DNA of 61,623 nucleotides from an uncultured Bacillota bacterium (GCA_949291945.1 CASEXH010000025.1:1-61623); one strand, 5' to 3'. Positions 45,188-53,715 are shown, counted from the first letter of the stretch. Numbers and translations are program-made. The notes: a model not told the origin generated them from the letters alone.

Positions 45188-45304
45188 TAGAAAAACCGGA
45201 AAAACAGTTTCTTTTCTGCTTTTCCGGTTTTCTATATACGGTTCTAGCTTTTCTTGTTTCTGAAAGGCTCCGGCATCTTTGCCTTCGTCTGTCTCCTTTC
45301 GTTT

Positions 45305-46357
45305 CTATTCATCAAAAGTAACTGCAACCTTTCCGCAATTTCCTCCCGCCATCAGGGCATAGGCTTGTCCCGCCTTTTCCAGGGAGAATTCATGGGTGAT
45401 CAGTTTCTCCGGATGGATCTTCCACCGTACCAGATGTTCTGTCAGCTCTTCCATTTTCCAGAGGGAAGTCACCCAGGAACCGTAAATGGTCTTCTGTCCA
45501 TGGATCATATCCGGGCTGGGATTCAATGTGCTGGTGCCTCCCTCTCCCACAAAGGCAATCCTTCCCCATTCTCTGGTACCACGTACCGCTAACTGCCGGG
45601 CCTGATCGTTGGCGCTGGCGTCAATGGCCCGCTCTGCACCATGGCCCCCTGTAGCCTCCAGGATTTCTTCCAGAGCTCCTTCTCCAGGCTTAATGATCTG
45701 GTCAGCCAGACCCAGTTTTTTCGCCAGTTGGATCCGATAGTCGTTCATCTCTACTCCAATAAGTTTGTCTGCGCCCATAGCTTTGGCCAACATCAGAGCG
45801 GCCAGGCCTACCGGTCCCAGCCCGGTAACCAGCACGGTATGATTCCCTGAAATCCCTATTTTCTCGATAGCTTCATAAACCGTTCCAAAGCCGCAGGCCA
45901 CCTGGGCTCCGTCTTTGTAAGTCAGCGGTTCCGGAAGAGGGATCAGATCCTTCTCTTCAGCCAGGATATAAGGAGCCATTCCCCCGTCTCTCTGCCAGCC
46001 GTAGGCTCTTCTGTATTTGCTTTTACAGGATATATAGTACCCCTTCCTGCAGTCATGGCAGACGCCGCAGCCGGAAATATGATAGACAATGACTCTGTCC
46101 CCTTTCTTAAACCGCCGCAGTCCCTGTCCTTCTTCCACAATCTGTCCGCAGGGTTCATGTCCTGCGATGGTGCCTGGAATATAAGCCTCCGGTCCCTTTC
46201 CCACATGCTCCCGGTAAATGCAGCGGATATCGCTTCCGCAGATCGTAGAGGCCATAGTCTTGATCAGCACCTGGCCGAATCCCGGCTTTGGAATTTCAAA
46301 GTCTCTCAGCTCCACCTTAGAGTTTCCCGGCAGAATCGCACCTTTCATAGTTTCCAT
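45305..46357 (-). CDS. Zinc-dependent alcohol/polyol dehydrogenase
   Basis: A 350-aa medium-chain dehydrogenase of the threonine/sorbitol dehydrogenase type. Catalytic zinc ligands lie in TICGSDI and GHEPCG, the structural zinc in GCGVCHDCRKGYYISC, and the NAD-binding loop is GLGPVGLAAL. It oxidises a hydroxyl of a polyol or sugar derivative; the exact substrate is unknown. GGAGG precedes the start. It is divergent from an AraC regulator that probably controls it. It is not a typical threonine dehydrogenase as far as I can see. Confidence 0.9.
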   Translation of the reverse strand: METMKGAILPGNSKVELRDFEIPKPGFGQVLIKTMASTICGSDIRCIYREHVGKGPEAYIPGTIAGHEPCGQIVEEGQGLRRFKKGDRVIVYHISGCGVCHDCRKGYYISCKSKYRRAYGWQRDGGMAPYILAEEKDLIPLPEPLTYKDGAQVACGFGTVYEAIEKIGISGNHTVLVTGLGPVGLAALMLAKAMGADKLIGVEMNDYRIQLAKKLGLADQIIKPGEGALEEILEATGGHGAERAIDASANDQARQLAVRGTREWGRIAFVGEGGTSTLNPSPDMIHGQKTIYGSWVTSLWKMEELTEHLVRWKIHPEKLITHEFSLEKAGQAYALMAGGNCGKVAVTFDE

Positions 46358-46399
46358 CCTGCATTCCTCCTTTTAATTTTCTCCGTGTTATTATGATTA

Positions 46400-46524
46400 T
46401 CTTTATTATAGACTTCTACGGGTTTTCTTTAAGAGAAAACTGCGACAGGGTTCAGAAAATATGTCGCCTTTTCGCAGATTTTTTCCAACCTTTCTTGACG
46501 GATCATCTCTGCGCCTGATACACT
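46400..46524. promoter_or_regulatory. Divergent promoter region with nested palindromes
   Basis: A TATAAT near 46400 faces the dehydrogenase with a poor -35, as expected for an activated promoter. TTGACG (46495-46500), 18-nt spacer and TACACT (46519-46524) face the AraC gene. Between them GCGACA (46442-46447) pairs with TGTCGC (46462-46467), and CTGCGA (46440-46445) with TCGCAG (46472-46477). These are likely AraC-protein sites. Confidence 0.6.
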
Positions 46525-46585
46525 AGGGACAGGAAAACTTATCCCGCCGGAAGGAAAAGGAAAGGAAGACAGGAGGAAAGGAAGC

Positions 46586-47443
46586 ATGAAATCTTTGTAT
46601 CAGAATCTGGATTTTTCTTTTACTGTTGAAAACATCCCCATCCATGTTCTCACCATTGCCCTGTGCCGCCAGGTAGCCCATGTGCCCTTTCACAGCCACG
46701 GAGCCGGCTGCTATGAGCTCCACTATATTGCCTCCGGAAAAGGAGAGATCCACTTAAAAGACGGCTATTTTCATACAGCCCCCCATACCTTTTATATGGC
46801 AGGTCCTCACACAGAACATTCGGAACTCTCTGACCGGGAGGATCCTATGATAGAATACTGTCTTTATTTCCATATCAGCCCCCATCTTCCCGGCACAGTT
46901 TCAGAAAAGGCACCTCTTCTAAAGGCCCTGTTCTCCCAGGATCTTCTTTTAGGCAGAAATGCCTCCCGGCTCCTTCCTCTTTTTGAAGATCTGAAAGAGG
47001 AAATGGAGAAAAAGCCTTTCGGCTACAGAGAATATATCTGCGGCCTGCTGAAACAGATCTTTGTCTTATGTATCCGCAGTTCCCGGAATTCTGTCTGTGA
47101 AGGAGTTTCCTCTGCCTCTCAGAATCTGGTCCTGCAAAAATCTGTCATAGCTGAAGATTATTTTTTATATGAATATGAGAACCTGAACCTAAAGGAACTG
47201 TCCCGGCGTTTAGGCTTAAGTATCCGGCAGACGGAGCGGTTTCTCAAAGAGTTTTACGGACAGACCTTCCTGGAAAAACGCACCCAGGCCCGTATGGAGC
47301 GGGCTCTGCTCCTTCTGCCCCAGCCCGGACAGACAGTCACCTCTGTCTCTAACGCCCTGGGTTATTCTTCACCGGAACATTTCTCCGGCGCCTTCCGAAA
47401 GTACTTCGGCATAAGCCCAAAAAATTTTCTAAAAAAGTGTTGA
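46586..47443 (+). CDS. AraC-family transcriptional regulator
   Basis: A 285-aa regulator. The N-terminal half is a cupin sensor (HSHGAGCYELHYI...GKGEIHL and a YMAGPHTEH loop). The C-terminal 100 residues hold two AraC HTH motifs (LNLKELSRRLGLSIRQTERFLK and VSNALGYSSPEHFSGAFRKYFGISPKNF). It probably senses a sugar or polyol and activates the divergent dehydrogenase. Its stop overlaps the promoter of tRNA-Pro. Confidence 0.9.
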   Translation: MKSLYQNLDFSFTVENIPIHVLTIALCRQVAHVPFHSHGAGCYELHYIASGKGEIHLKDGYFHTAPHTFYMAGPHTEHSELSDREDPMIEYCLYFHISPHLPGTVSEKAPLLKALFSQDLLLGRNASRLLPLFEDLKEEMEKKPFGYREYICGLLKQIFVLCIRSSRNSVCEGVSSASQNLVLQKSVIAEDYFLYEYENLNLKELSRRLGLSIRQTERFLKEFYGQTFLEKRTQARMERALLLLPQPGQTVTSVSNALGYSSPEHFSGAFRKYFGISPKNFLKKC

Positions 47444-47467
47444 TTTTTGAAAAAATTCTGGTATAAT
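47440..47467 (+). promoter_or_regulatory. Promoter of tRNA-Pro
   Basis: TTGATT (47440-47445), 16-nt spacer, TATAAT (47462-47467), 16 nt before the tRNA. It overlaps the AraC stop codon. Confidence 0.75.
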
Positions 47468-47482
47468 AGCATTTGTTGGTCA

Positions 47483-47556
47483 CGGGGTATGGCGTAGCTT
47501 GGTAGCGCGCACGGCTGGGGGCCGTGAGGTCGCAGGTTCAAATCCTGTTGCCCCGA
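47483..47556 (+). tRNA. tRNA-Pro (anticodon GGG)
   Basis: A 74-nt cloverleaf: acceptor CGGGGTA pairs with TGCCCCG, the D arm is GCGT...GCGC, the anticodon arm CACGG-CTGGGGG-CCGTG gives GGG, and the T arm is CGCAGGTTCAAATCCTGT. The discriminator is A and CCA is not encoded. Confidence 0.95.
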
Positions 47557-47565
47557 TTTTTCTTT

Positions 47566-47616
47566 TAAAAATAAGGGTTTTCAGTATACAAAATGCTGAA
47601 AACCCTTATTTTTTTG
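47566..47616 (+). terminator. Terminator of tRNA-Pro
   Basis: AATAAGGGTTTTCAG and CTGAAAACCCTTATT form a 15-bp stem followed by seven Ts. Confidence 0.92.
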
Positions 47617-47628
47617 CTTACTTCTGAT

Positions 47629-47682
47629 TACCCTCAGTGTACAAGGGGCCAAACGCCTCCTTGTACACTGAGGGTACTTTTT
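47629..47682. repeat. Perfect 18-bp inverted repeat downstream of tRNA-Pro
   Basis: TACCCTCAGTGTACAAGG (47629-47646) and its exact complement (47659-47676) flank a 12-nt loop, with CTTTTT after it on the plus strand. It may be a second terminator, but the tRNA already has one. The caspase-like gene ends convergently about 80 bp further on. Confidence 0.75.
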
Positions 47683-47763
47683 GTCAATGCATGGTTTACC
47701 ATTTACAAGATATCTGTTAAGCTTACACCCCAAATTATTTTAACCAAGTTTTTTAGGTAACTC

Positions 47764-50244
47764 TTATGGCGTATATACGAGAATATCTTTTACTAATTCT
47801 GCCGTATCAGAATTTACAGAGGCTGCCGCAACTGTCTTTCCACCATAAGAAAATGTGACATAAGTAACCCAGCAGCCACCCGCATCCCAATATGTTGGTT
47901 CTGATTGTTCTATATCCACATTTAAATCTGCAGGTACATTCAAATTCGTTTTAATAGCTTCTAACTGTTCAGTACTTAATATTTTTTCTCCATTACTATT
48001 CGCTTCGGTTTGTGTGGATTCTTCACTGCTGTCAAATCCGCTCTGGGCATTTTCCCGGGTATCTTCAAATCCCACAAATCCTTCTTCTCCTCCCACATTA
48101 TAAATTCCATAACATGGCAGAGTCTGCTCTTCGTTTGGGTTCATAAAGGCTAATAACCAGCTTTTAAACCCTTCCGGCAATTCTGCCATAGGTGCGCCTG
48201 GAGTATAAATTAAAAATACATCGGCATTATCAAAACCATATGGATCAGAATATATAAATCTTTGACCGTTTTCATAATACTCTTCTCCTGTGGTTCCTTC
48301 CGCTTGAAGATTTTCTAATTGCATGGAGTATGTATAATCATTAATCTGCGTCGGCGTTGTAAATTTGCCGGTAAACTTGCTGATATATACGGTTCCATTA
48401 GGATATTCTGTACCTGTATCCCCCATATCTGAATCATGATACTGTCCTGTAAAGCTGCCATCATCTTCTAAAGTGAACTGGGTTGCCCAGCCTCCTGCTC
48501 CACTTGAAAATGTAAAGTCTGATGGCATTGATGCAAAGATATTTATAGGGTTAGTCTCTTGAGATGAAGATGTGGTATTTGCTCCTATGGTCGAATAAGA
48601 ATAGTCGCTTAAATTGACATAAATAAGAAAGCCTTCGTTTTCAGCCACAGCTCCCTCTGGCCCATGTTCAAATGTTACCACAACAGTATTATCATCTATT
48701 TTCTCTATCGCATATGGCCAATAATACTCCTCTCCAAAAGAATCTATTTTTACAAGTGTTGCTCCATCTTTATCCACTGCAAAGAAAGAAGGACCATAGT
48801 ATCCACTCATATATATCGTCCCATTATTATCTATGGTTGAGCATATTGAAGCGCCGCCAAACTCATTATTCTCCCACATTACGGATCCATTGCTTAAAGC
48901 AAGGGAAACAATTTTTCCTCCTTCACTGTAGTAAAACCGATCATCATAAATTCCTATTTCCGAGATTTGTTCTAATTCCGTTCTATCATAAGATCCTGTT
49001 GTATGGTTCCATACTTCTTCATTTTGCTCATTCAGTCCACAAATGACCGCAGACTCTTTTCCGCTATCAGAAGAAAATCTGATCTCAATTTGTGTGGCAG
49101 GCCCTTTTGAATTTACATTTTCCCCATCAGACTGAGTATTTAGCCGATATTCCGTATCTTCTGTGGCGTATTTCGTCAATACCTGTGCACTCTTCGACCC
49201 CCAAGGGTCATATTCCCCATGCTTATTCCGTGCTGCTGATAATGCTTCCTCTGCGTTCAAATAATCGTCCTCTGTGTTTTTCTCAGTTAATGATTTAAAA
49301 AAGGTAGTCATCATGTTCAGATTATATAGTGTATTAATTTCTTCACTATTCCCAATAAACAGATCCGCTCCTTTCTCAATAAAAACATCTGCAAGGCGAT
49401 CATCTTTCATACTAAAGCAAGCGGCTATATAAACCAGACTTCCCTTTAAAGTATTATCTTCAATATGGTTTTGAAAGTAATAAGGGGTGTATGCCAGCTC
49501 TTCATTCCAAATGATCATTTCTGCCGGCTTTTTCTCAGACTCTGCAAGATACAACGAATAAATATCTATATTTTCTCCATTTGCTTCCAAAGATCCGTTT
49601 AAAATTGGTCCGTATTCTTCAACATAAGTTCCATGTCCATACCATATAATTATTGATTTTTCCTCTAATTCTTTTCCTTGATCCGGCAGAAAAGTATCAC
49701 AATTATTCTCATCTGGAAAAACATAATTATCAGGAAATGTACTAACTATTTCTTTAGCAACGCCGTCTGGAGAATCTAATCCTGAAACTCCATAAATAAG
49801 TAACATTCCCGGTTGTGTAGAATAAGGTTCGACTGTTAATATTTCTTTTTTTACTGTCTCAGTTTTTCCTATATTATCTGAAGAGTATGACATGGTATCT
49901 TCTATAGGCGGAGAATATAAATATCCCACGCCGCCTAAGTCGGCGAAAATACCTTCTTCTTCCCTTTTATAATCTTTAATCACACCACTTTTTTTATTTT
50001 CTGAAATTGTATTTTCGATTTCATTTAACAATACTTCCTTATTATCAATAGAAACATATCCATTATCATCAAGATATGATTGTTCAACCTGATTAATGTT
50101 TTCCTGTAAAGTCGTGTAATTGTGAATTACCTGTTCTATGTCCAAGTCAGACTTTTGATGAAGAAAATATGTGATACATATAGAGATTCCAATAATTATT
50201 ATTAAAATAGCAGCTATTATAAAAAATCTTTTTCTTGTTCTCAT
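47764..50244 (-). CDS. Membrane-anchored caspase-like (clan CD) protein with propeller-like region
   Basis: An 826-aa protein: a basic N-terminus and one membrane helix (about 8-28), then a domain with a His-Cys dyad typical of caspase/gingipain/CHAT-type proteases, His204 in IIIWYGHGTY and Cys276 in VYIAACFSM. A middle region (about 380-560) has NGSVMWENN-like strands as in PQQ/WD propellers, and a beta-rich tail of about 270 residues with an acidic Ser/Thr linker follows. It is probably tethered outside the cell. The region is AT-rich and appears acquired. No ribosome site better than GGGGGA lies before the ATG. Protease activity and targets are inferences; the dyad could serve only for binding. 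Confidence 0.72.
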   Translation of the reverse strand: MRTRKRFFIIAAILIIIIGISICITYFLHQKSDLDIEQVIHNYTTLQENINQVEQSYLDDNGYVSIDNKEVLLNEIENTISENKKSGVIKDYKREEEGIFADLGGVGYLYSPPIEDTMSYSSDNIGKTETVKKEILTVEPYSTQPGMLLIYGVSGLDSPDGVAKEIVSTFPDNYVFPDENNCDTFLPDQGKELEEKSIIIWYGHGTYVEEYGPILNGSLEANGENIDIYSLYLAESEKKPAEMIIWNEELAYTPYYFQNHIEDNTLKGSLVYIAACFSMKDDRLADVFIEKGADLFIGNSEEINTLYNLNMMTTFFKSLTEKNTEDDYLNAEEALSAARNKHGEYDPWGSKSAQVLTKYATEDTEYRLNTQSDGENVNSKGPATQIEIRFSSDSGKESAVICGLNEQNEEVWNHTTGSYDRTELEQISEIGIYDDRFYYSEGGKIVSLALSNGSVMWENNEFGGASICSTIDNNGTIYMSGYYGPSFFAVDKDGATLVKIDSFGEEYYWPYAIEKIDDNTVVVTFEHGPEGAVAENEGFLIYVNLSDYSYSTIGANTTSSSQETNPINIFASMPSDFTFSSGAGGWATQFTLEDDGSFTGQYHDSDMGDTGTEYPNGTVYISKFTGKFTTPTQINDYTYSMQLENLQAEGTTGEEYYENGQRFIYSDPYGFDNADVFLIYTPGAPMAELPEGFKSWLLAFMNPNEEQTLPCYGIYNVGGEEGFVGFEDTRENAQSGFDSSEESTQTEANSNGEKILSTEQLEAIKTNLNVPADLNVDIEQSEPTYWDAGGCWVTYVTFSYGGKTVAAASVNSDTAELVKDILVYTP

Positions 50245-50265
50245 AGCTGATCCCCCTTCAAAAAA

Positions 50266-50439
50266 TCATACATCAAAATCCGAAAAATCAATGGACAGCC
50301 CCTCAAAAATACCGGATCTGACAGTTTCTGAAAAGGTATAATCTCCGGTATCTTCTTTTTCAAAATCATAGACCAATATTCTGTTCTTGTCCGGATCCAC
50401 CAGCCAGTATTCCCGGACTCCTTTCTGTAATAGTGGCAT
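50266..50439 (-). pseudogene. C-terminal remnant of a Uma2-family protein
   Basis: About 57 residues starting MPLLQKGVREYWLVDPDK, which match the C-terminal part of Uma2/DUF820 proteins (a PD-(D/E)XK-like fold) and end GIFEGLSIDFSDFDV. The N-terminal two-thirds with most of the nuclease site are missing. Uma2 proteins are often decayed copies in clostridia. Confidence 0.75.
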
Positions 50440-50582
50440 ACTCCTACACTCCCTTTTATTGTCTAATGATGAATATACAAGCAGCAAACGTTAAACAAAA
50501 ATTATCTCACACAATTCCGTATGTAACATTATCCTGTCATATAACTACTTGTCCAGGATGCTGTTTCATAACAACCCGAAAG

Positions 50583-50861
50583 TCAACAATAGAATCTTAA
50601 TTCACCAAATTGACTATACCATTTATCTATAATTTCCTTACTGTTAGCTTCAATAATCCTCATTATTTTTCTCAGCTCTCTCTTTGCTATTTGAGAATTA
50701 TTATTACATAGCAACGTTTTTCCGGAACTTGTCAGCCATACTTTCGTCGCATTTGCTGATGCCCGTCCCTCTGCAATATGAACATGCACCGGTTCTAATG
50801 GATTGTTTTCATTTGACCAGAAATATACAATATATGATCCTATTCTAAAGATTTGAGGCAT
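50583..50861 (-). CDS. DUF4160-family protein
   Basis: A 92-aa protein beginning MPQIFRIGSYIVYFW with the EPVHVHIAEG block typical of DUF4160. Its start lies inside the end of the preceding gene (17-nt overlap), so the two are co-translated. DUF4160 genes are often paired with small partners such as DUF2442 in toxin-antitoxin-like modules; which partner would be toxic is unknown. Confidence 0.8.
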   Translation of the reverse strand: MPQIFRIGSYIVYFWSNENNPLEPVHVHIAEGRASANATKVWLTSSGKTLLCNNNSQIAKRELRKIMRIIEANSKEIIDKWYSQFGELRFYC

Positions 50862-51114
50862 TCGCAAATCCTCCTTCTTTTGAAAACTCAATCATTAAGT
50901 GCGCATTATCTCTCACAAACGATTTAAAATATTCCATTTCTGTTTCTGAGTAACCATTATTTTCCCATTCATAATCAGGCAAATAGCAGGTAGCATTGTG
51001 AAAACCGTCTTTTTCATCAGGAGTTTCAATATACACTTTTACTCTTCCATCTGCCATCATTTCGGAATGAGTGATTTCCGTGTCGTCATTTAATGTCATG
51101 TATGGATACATCAT
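50845..51114 (-). CDS. Small acidic partner of the DUF4160 gene
   Basis: An 89-aa protein starting MMYPYMTLNDDTEITHSE and ending GGFANASNL, with a YSETEMEYFKSFVRDNAHLM helix. I recall similar uncharacterised proteins next to DUF4160 genes in gut Firmicutes, but no function is known. It overlaps the DUF4160 gene by 17 nt and has only a weak upstream site. The pair probably works together. Confidence 0.7.
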   Translation of the reverse strand: MMYPYMTLNDDTEITHSEMMADGRVKVYIETPDEKDGFHNATCYLPDYEWENNGYSETEMEYFKSFVRDNAHLMIEFSKEGGFANASNL

Positions 51115-51169
51115 ATTACCAATCCTCCATTAATTTCATTCTGCTTTACTCTATATGTTTTACCCATTT

Positions 51170-51643
51170 TTAAAATCCAAGCTCCGCAAAGCTCCCTTCT
51201 GTCATCCCCAACTGTATATCAAACCTGGTATCTTCTCCTGCTACCAGTTTTATCCTGCTTTCTCCCTTTTCCAGGGAAATGCTTTCTTTGGCATTTTGTT
51301 CCCCTGGAGAATCACACTCTGCCAGAGTGGTCAGAGCCCCTTCCGGGTCAATAAGCACTACTTTCAATTTACCGCTGTATAATGTGATTTCATAAGAGAA
51401 CTCCGCTTCTGTAGTTTCCTGTGCTTCCCAGGACCATACGGTATCCATTCCTTCCAGTCTTTCCACAGAAGCAGTCCACTTATCTTCTTCTATGTTCTGC
51501 TGGACTTCGTCCAGATTAAAGGAATTAGAATCGCTGGAGATTTCTTTTTCATTATCATATAAATTTGCCGTCTGGTTGCCTCCGCAGCCGCCGATACTGA
51601 AAGCCGCCAGCAGAGCCAACACTGCCGTTAATTTTCCTCTCAT
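51170..51643 (-). CDS. Small lipoprotein of unknown function
   Basis: A 157-aa protein with a signal peptide and lipobox SIGGC (Cys20), then a soluble domain of about 110 residues with alternating strands (EFSYEITLYSGKLKVVLIDPEG, GESRIKLVAGEDTRFDIQL). The domain looks like a small beta-sandwich. No family was recognised. It probably sits on the outer face of the membrane and stands alone. Confidence 0.75.
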   Translation of the reverse strand: MRGKLTAVLALLAAFSIGGCGGNQTANLYDNEKEISSDSNSFNLDEVQQNIEEDKWTASVERLEGMDTVWSWEAQETTEAEFSYEITLYSGKLKVVLIDPEGALTTLAECDSPGEQNAKESISLEKGESRIKLVAGEDTRFDIQLGMTEGSFAELGF

Positions 51644-51679
51644 TCGCTTTTCACCAGCCTTTCCCGCTTAGCGAGGAGA

Positions 51680-52009
51680 TTATATATCTTTACGGAGAAC
51701 TTCCTTAGGCGGTTCAATTTCATTTGCCAGGGTATGTTCTGTTAACTCCGATAAAATCTTAAATTTTTTATTCAGCATAGGCCGCATGCAATTGGGCACA
51801 TGTTCCTGGTGGGCCCTGTGTATAGCCACACATTCTTTGCAGTTTCCATGATAACGGCAGGCTTTCTTGCAGGGACAGTGGTCCTTATCCTTATATTCTT
51901 CTCTGAACTGAGCTGCAAACTCTTCCTGAAGACGAAGTCCTTCTGCCCGGTTTCCTTTATGAAATTCCTCCATTGCCGCCAACTGTTTCGGATGATTCTC
52001 AATGATCAT
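51680..52009 (-). CDS. Cysteine/histidine-rich small protein
   Basis: A 109-aa protein with a helical N-terminus and a central cluster CPCKKACRYHGNCKECVAIHRAH followed by PNC. Six cysteines and four histidines in about 35 residues suggest a zinc or Fe-S site. Proteins with this CxCxxxCxxHGxCxxC pattern seem familiar from Lachnospiraceae but have no known function. It precedes the acetyltransferase-EF-Tu-like stretch only by position; a gap of 22 nt separates it from the acetyltransferase, so co-transcription is likely. Confidence 0.72.
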   Translation of the reverse strand: MIIENHPKQLAAMEEFHKGNRAEGLRLQEEFAAQFREEYKDKDHCPCKKACRYHGNCKECVAIHRAHQEHVPNCMRPMLNKKFKILSELTEHTLANEIEPPKEVLRKDI

Positions 52010-52031
52010 TCTGGTTTCCTCCTTCGTTTTT

Positions 52032-52454
52032 TCAGGAATACCACTCCATGGTGTATTCCTTCTCTCTGGTCTCCTGGTCTGCAGATTCCATTTCTATCTG
52101 GAATCCTTCCCGTTTATAGAATTTTACTGCCCGGGTATTTTTCTGATAGACCTTCAGACTTAAATGGGGCTTTTCTGCTTTGATATGATCCAGAAGCTGC
52201 CCGCCGATCCCCCTGGACTGTGCCTGTTCCATGACAAAAATTCCTGCAATATAATCCTCGTACAGGCCCACAAAGCCCTGGATCTGCCCGTTCTCCTCCC
52301 AGACATAGACTTCTGCCCGGGGAAGCATTTCTCTTACCGGCTCATAATTTTTCTCCCAGTATTGAGCCGGTATAAAATCATGGGCTTTTATATTCGTATC
52401 CAGCCAGATTTGGGAAACTCTGGCCAGATCTTCTTTTTCCATTTTCCTGATCAT
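52032..52454 (-). CDS. GNAT N-acetyltransferase
   Basis: A 140-aa acetyltransferase of the YjaB-like group: IRKMEKEDLARVSQIWLDTN at the start, acetyl-CoA loop QSRGIGGQLL near 80, and the LKVYQKNTRAVKFYKREGF motif typical of this branch. The substrate is unknown. It is preceded 15 nt upstream by the EF-Tu domain-II-like gene and followed 22 nt later by the Cys-rich gene, so the three may be an operon. Confidence 0.87.
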   Translation of the reverse strand: MIRKMEKEDLARVSQIWLDTNIKAHDFIPAQYWEKNYEPVREMLPRAEVYVWEENGQIQGFVGLYEDYIAGIFVMEQAQSRGIGGQLLDHIKAEKPHLSLKVYQKNTRAVKFYKREGFQIEMESADQETREKEYTMEWYS

Positions 52455-52469
52455 GTACGTTACCCTCTG

Positions 52470-52850
52470 TCAGCTCTGCATTTCATATTTTCCGCCGTTT
52501 TTGATTGCCAGAACCGCTCCCGGCTGTACCTGCTCCTTGCTGACGCCCCGAAGAGCAATCCCTACCTGCTCGGTAGCATAGGCGGCACGGTTTGGTTTCC
52601 GCTCTTTTGTCCGCAGGTCTATTCCTGTGATCACTGCCTCTAAGGCCATTCCTTTCTGGAGGATAAAGGCAGTCTCTCCTACCCTGCACATACCGGATTC
52701 AATCCTTCCTGCCACTACCGTTCCGTTTCCGGCAATAGCAAAAACTCCTCCTACCTTCATGATGAAATCCTGTTGCAGACACTGGGGCACATTGATCCGC
52801 TCCATATATTCTGCTTCTTTTTCCTTTTTACTTTTTCCAAATAATCCCAT
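52470..52850 (-). CDS. Stand-alone EF-Tu domain II-like beta-barrel protein
   Basis: A 126-aa protein. After a short charged leader (MGLFGKSKKEKE), residues 28-120 resemble domain II of translational GTPases: VFAIAGNGTVVAGRIESGMCRVGE, ITGID and EQVGIALRGVSKEQVQPGAVLA, matching the VxxIxGRGTVVTGRIExG and GxNVGxxLRGVxKxDVxRGxVLA signatures of EF-Tu. No GTPase domain is present. Such free domains may bind tRNA-like or protein partners; the role is unknown. The start is well supported by AGGAGG. Confidence 0.8.
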   Translation of the reverse strand: MGLFGKSKKEKEAEYMERINVPQCLQQDFIMKVGGVFAIAGNGTVVAGRIESGMCRVGETAFILQKGMALEAVITGIDLRTKERKPNRAAYATEQVGIALRGVSKEQVQPGAVLAIKNGGKYEMQS

Positions 52851-52876
52851 AAAAACCTCCTGAAATCACAAAAAAT

Positions 52877-53502
52877 TTAACATTTCTTTTTAAGCTCGGC
52901 CATGGCCCCATAATGCAGGATATCAAATTCTTCCGGTGCGATTTTTTCCAGAAGCCTGCGGTGCTCCTGTTCCCACAGGACGATTTCTCTTTCAGGAAGG
53001 GAAGCCCCGATCCCTCTGCAGGCTTTCATCCTTCCATTCCAGGTTTCTCTGGTAAAATGCACTTTTAAAGGATATTCTTCATGATAAACAAGGTCAAATT
53101 TTTCACTGTAGCATTCCGATATCTGTATCGGCCTCATTGTCTCTCCTCCGCCGCTCCACCCGGGGTTATATTTTAGCACCAGTTCTTCACTTGCCCCTGC
53201 AATTTTATCTTCAAAAGGCAGCCAGGCCATATAGAGGACAAGGATACGTCCCTCTCTGTCCAGTATACGGTAAAGTTTAGGCATAATCTTTTTGATTTGG
53301 CGCCGTATTGATACATATTTCTGGGCAGGACTCCGGTTCCCGTACCAAGATCCAACACCCTCTGTCCTTTCACGCACAAGTTTCTTTCCACAATTCTTTC
53401 ATAAAATTCTTTTGGATAGATATCCCGAAATCTGGCGTAATCCTCCGAAACTTTTCCCCAGTCAAAGGGACGTCCCTAGTCTATGGCTTTATCCGCCATC
53501 AT
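52877..53502 (-). pseudogene. Broken SAM-dependent methyltransferase
   Basis: A clear class I methyltransferase in pieces. It begins with MADKAID at 53499 (a second ATG lies at 53502), hits a TAG at 53478, then continues GRPFDWGKVSEDY...VLDLGTGTGVLPRN (motif I). At the next stretch the frame shifts and roughly 50-60 residues, including the rest of the SAM pocket, are lost; the remaining frame from about 53290 down reads LYRILDREGRILVLYMAWLPFEDKI to the C-terminus. One nonsense codon plus one frameshift/deletion means no intact enzyme. Confidence 0.85.
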
Positions 53503-53657
53503 TATAAACAGCCCCTTTCTTATATCTGCTTTTATAAACTTCTGTATTTTCTCTATCCTGCTATTTTCAGGAATTTCTGCCGCTAAGTCCATTATAACAG
53601 ACCCTTACCTGGTCTGCCATCGTATTTTTTCAGCCTTCCCATACTTACCCATAGAAA

Positions 53658-53697
53658 AATCCTGTATTCTTTGTCCATTCACAAAGAATACAGGATT
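53658..53697 (-). terminator. Terminator of the SH3 operon
   Basis: A perfect 17-bp stem (AATCCTGTATTCTTTGT and complement) around a 6-nt loop, followed on the minus strand by TTTTTC. Confidence 0.9.
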
Positions 53698-53715
53698 CCC
53701 ATTGAAATATAAAGA

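Noticed and set aside
47629..47682. Insertion sequence ends
   Set aside because: Only one short inverted repeat with a 12-nt loop is present; there is no transposase or target duplication.
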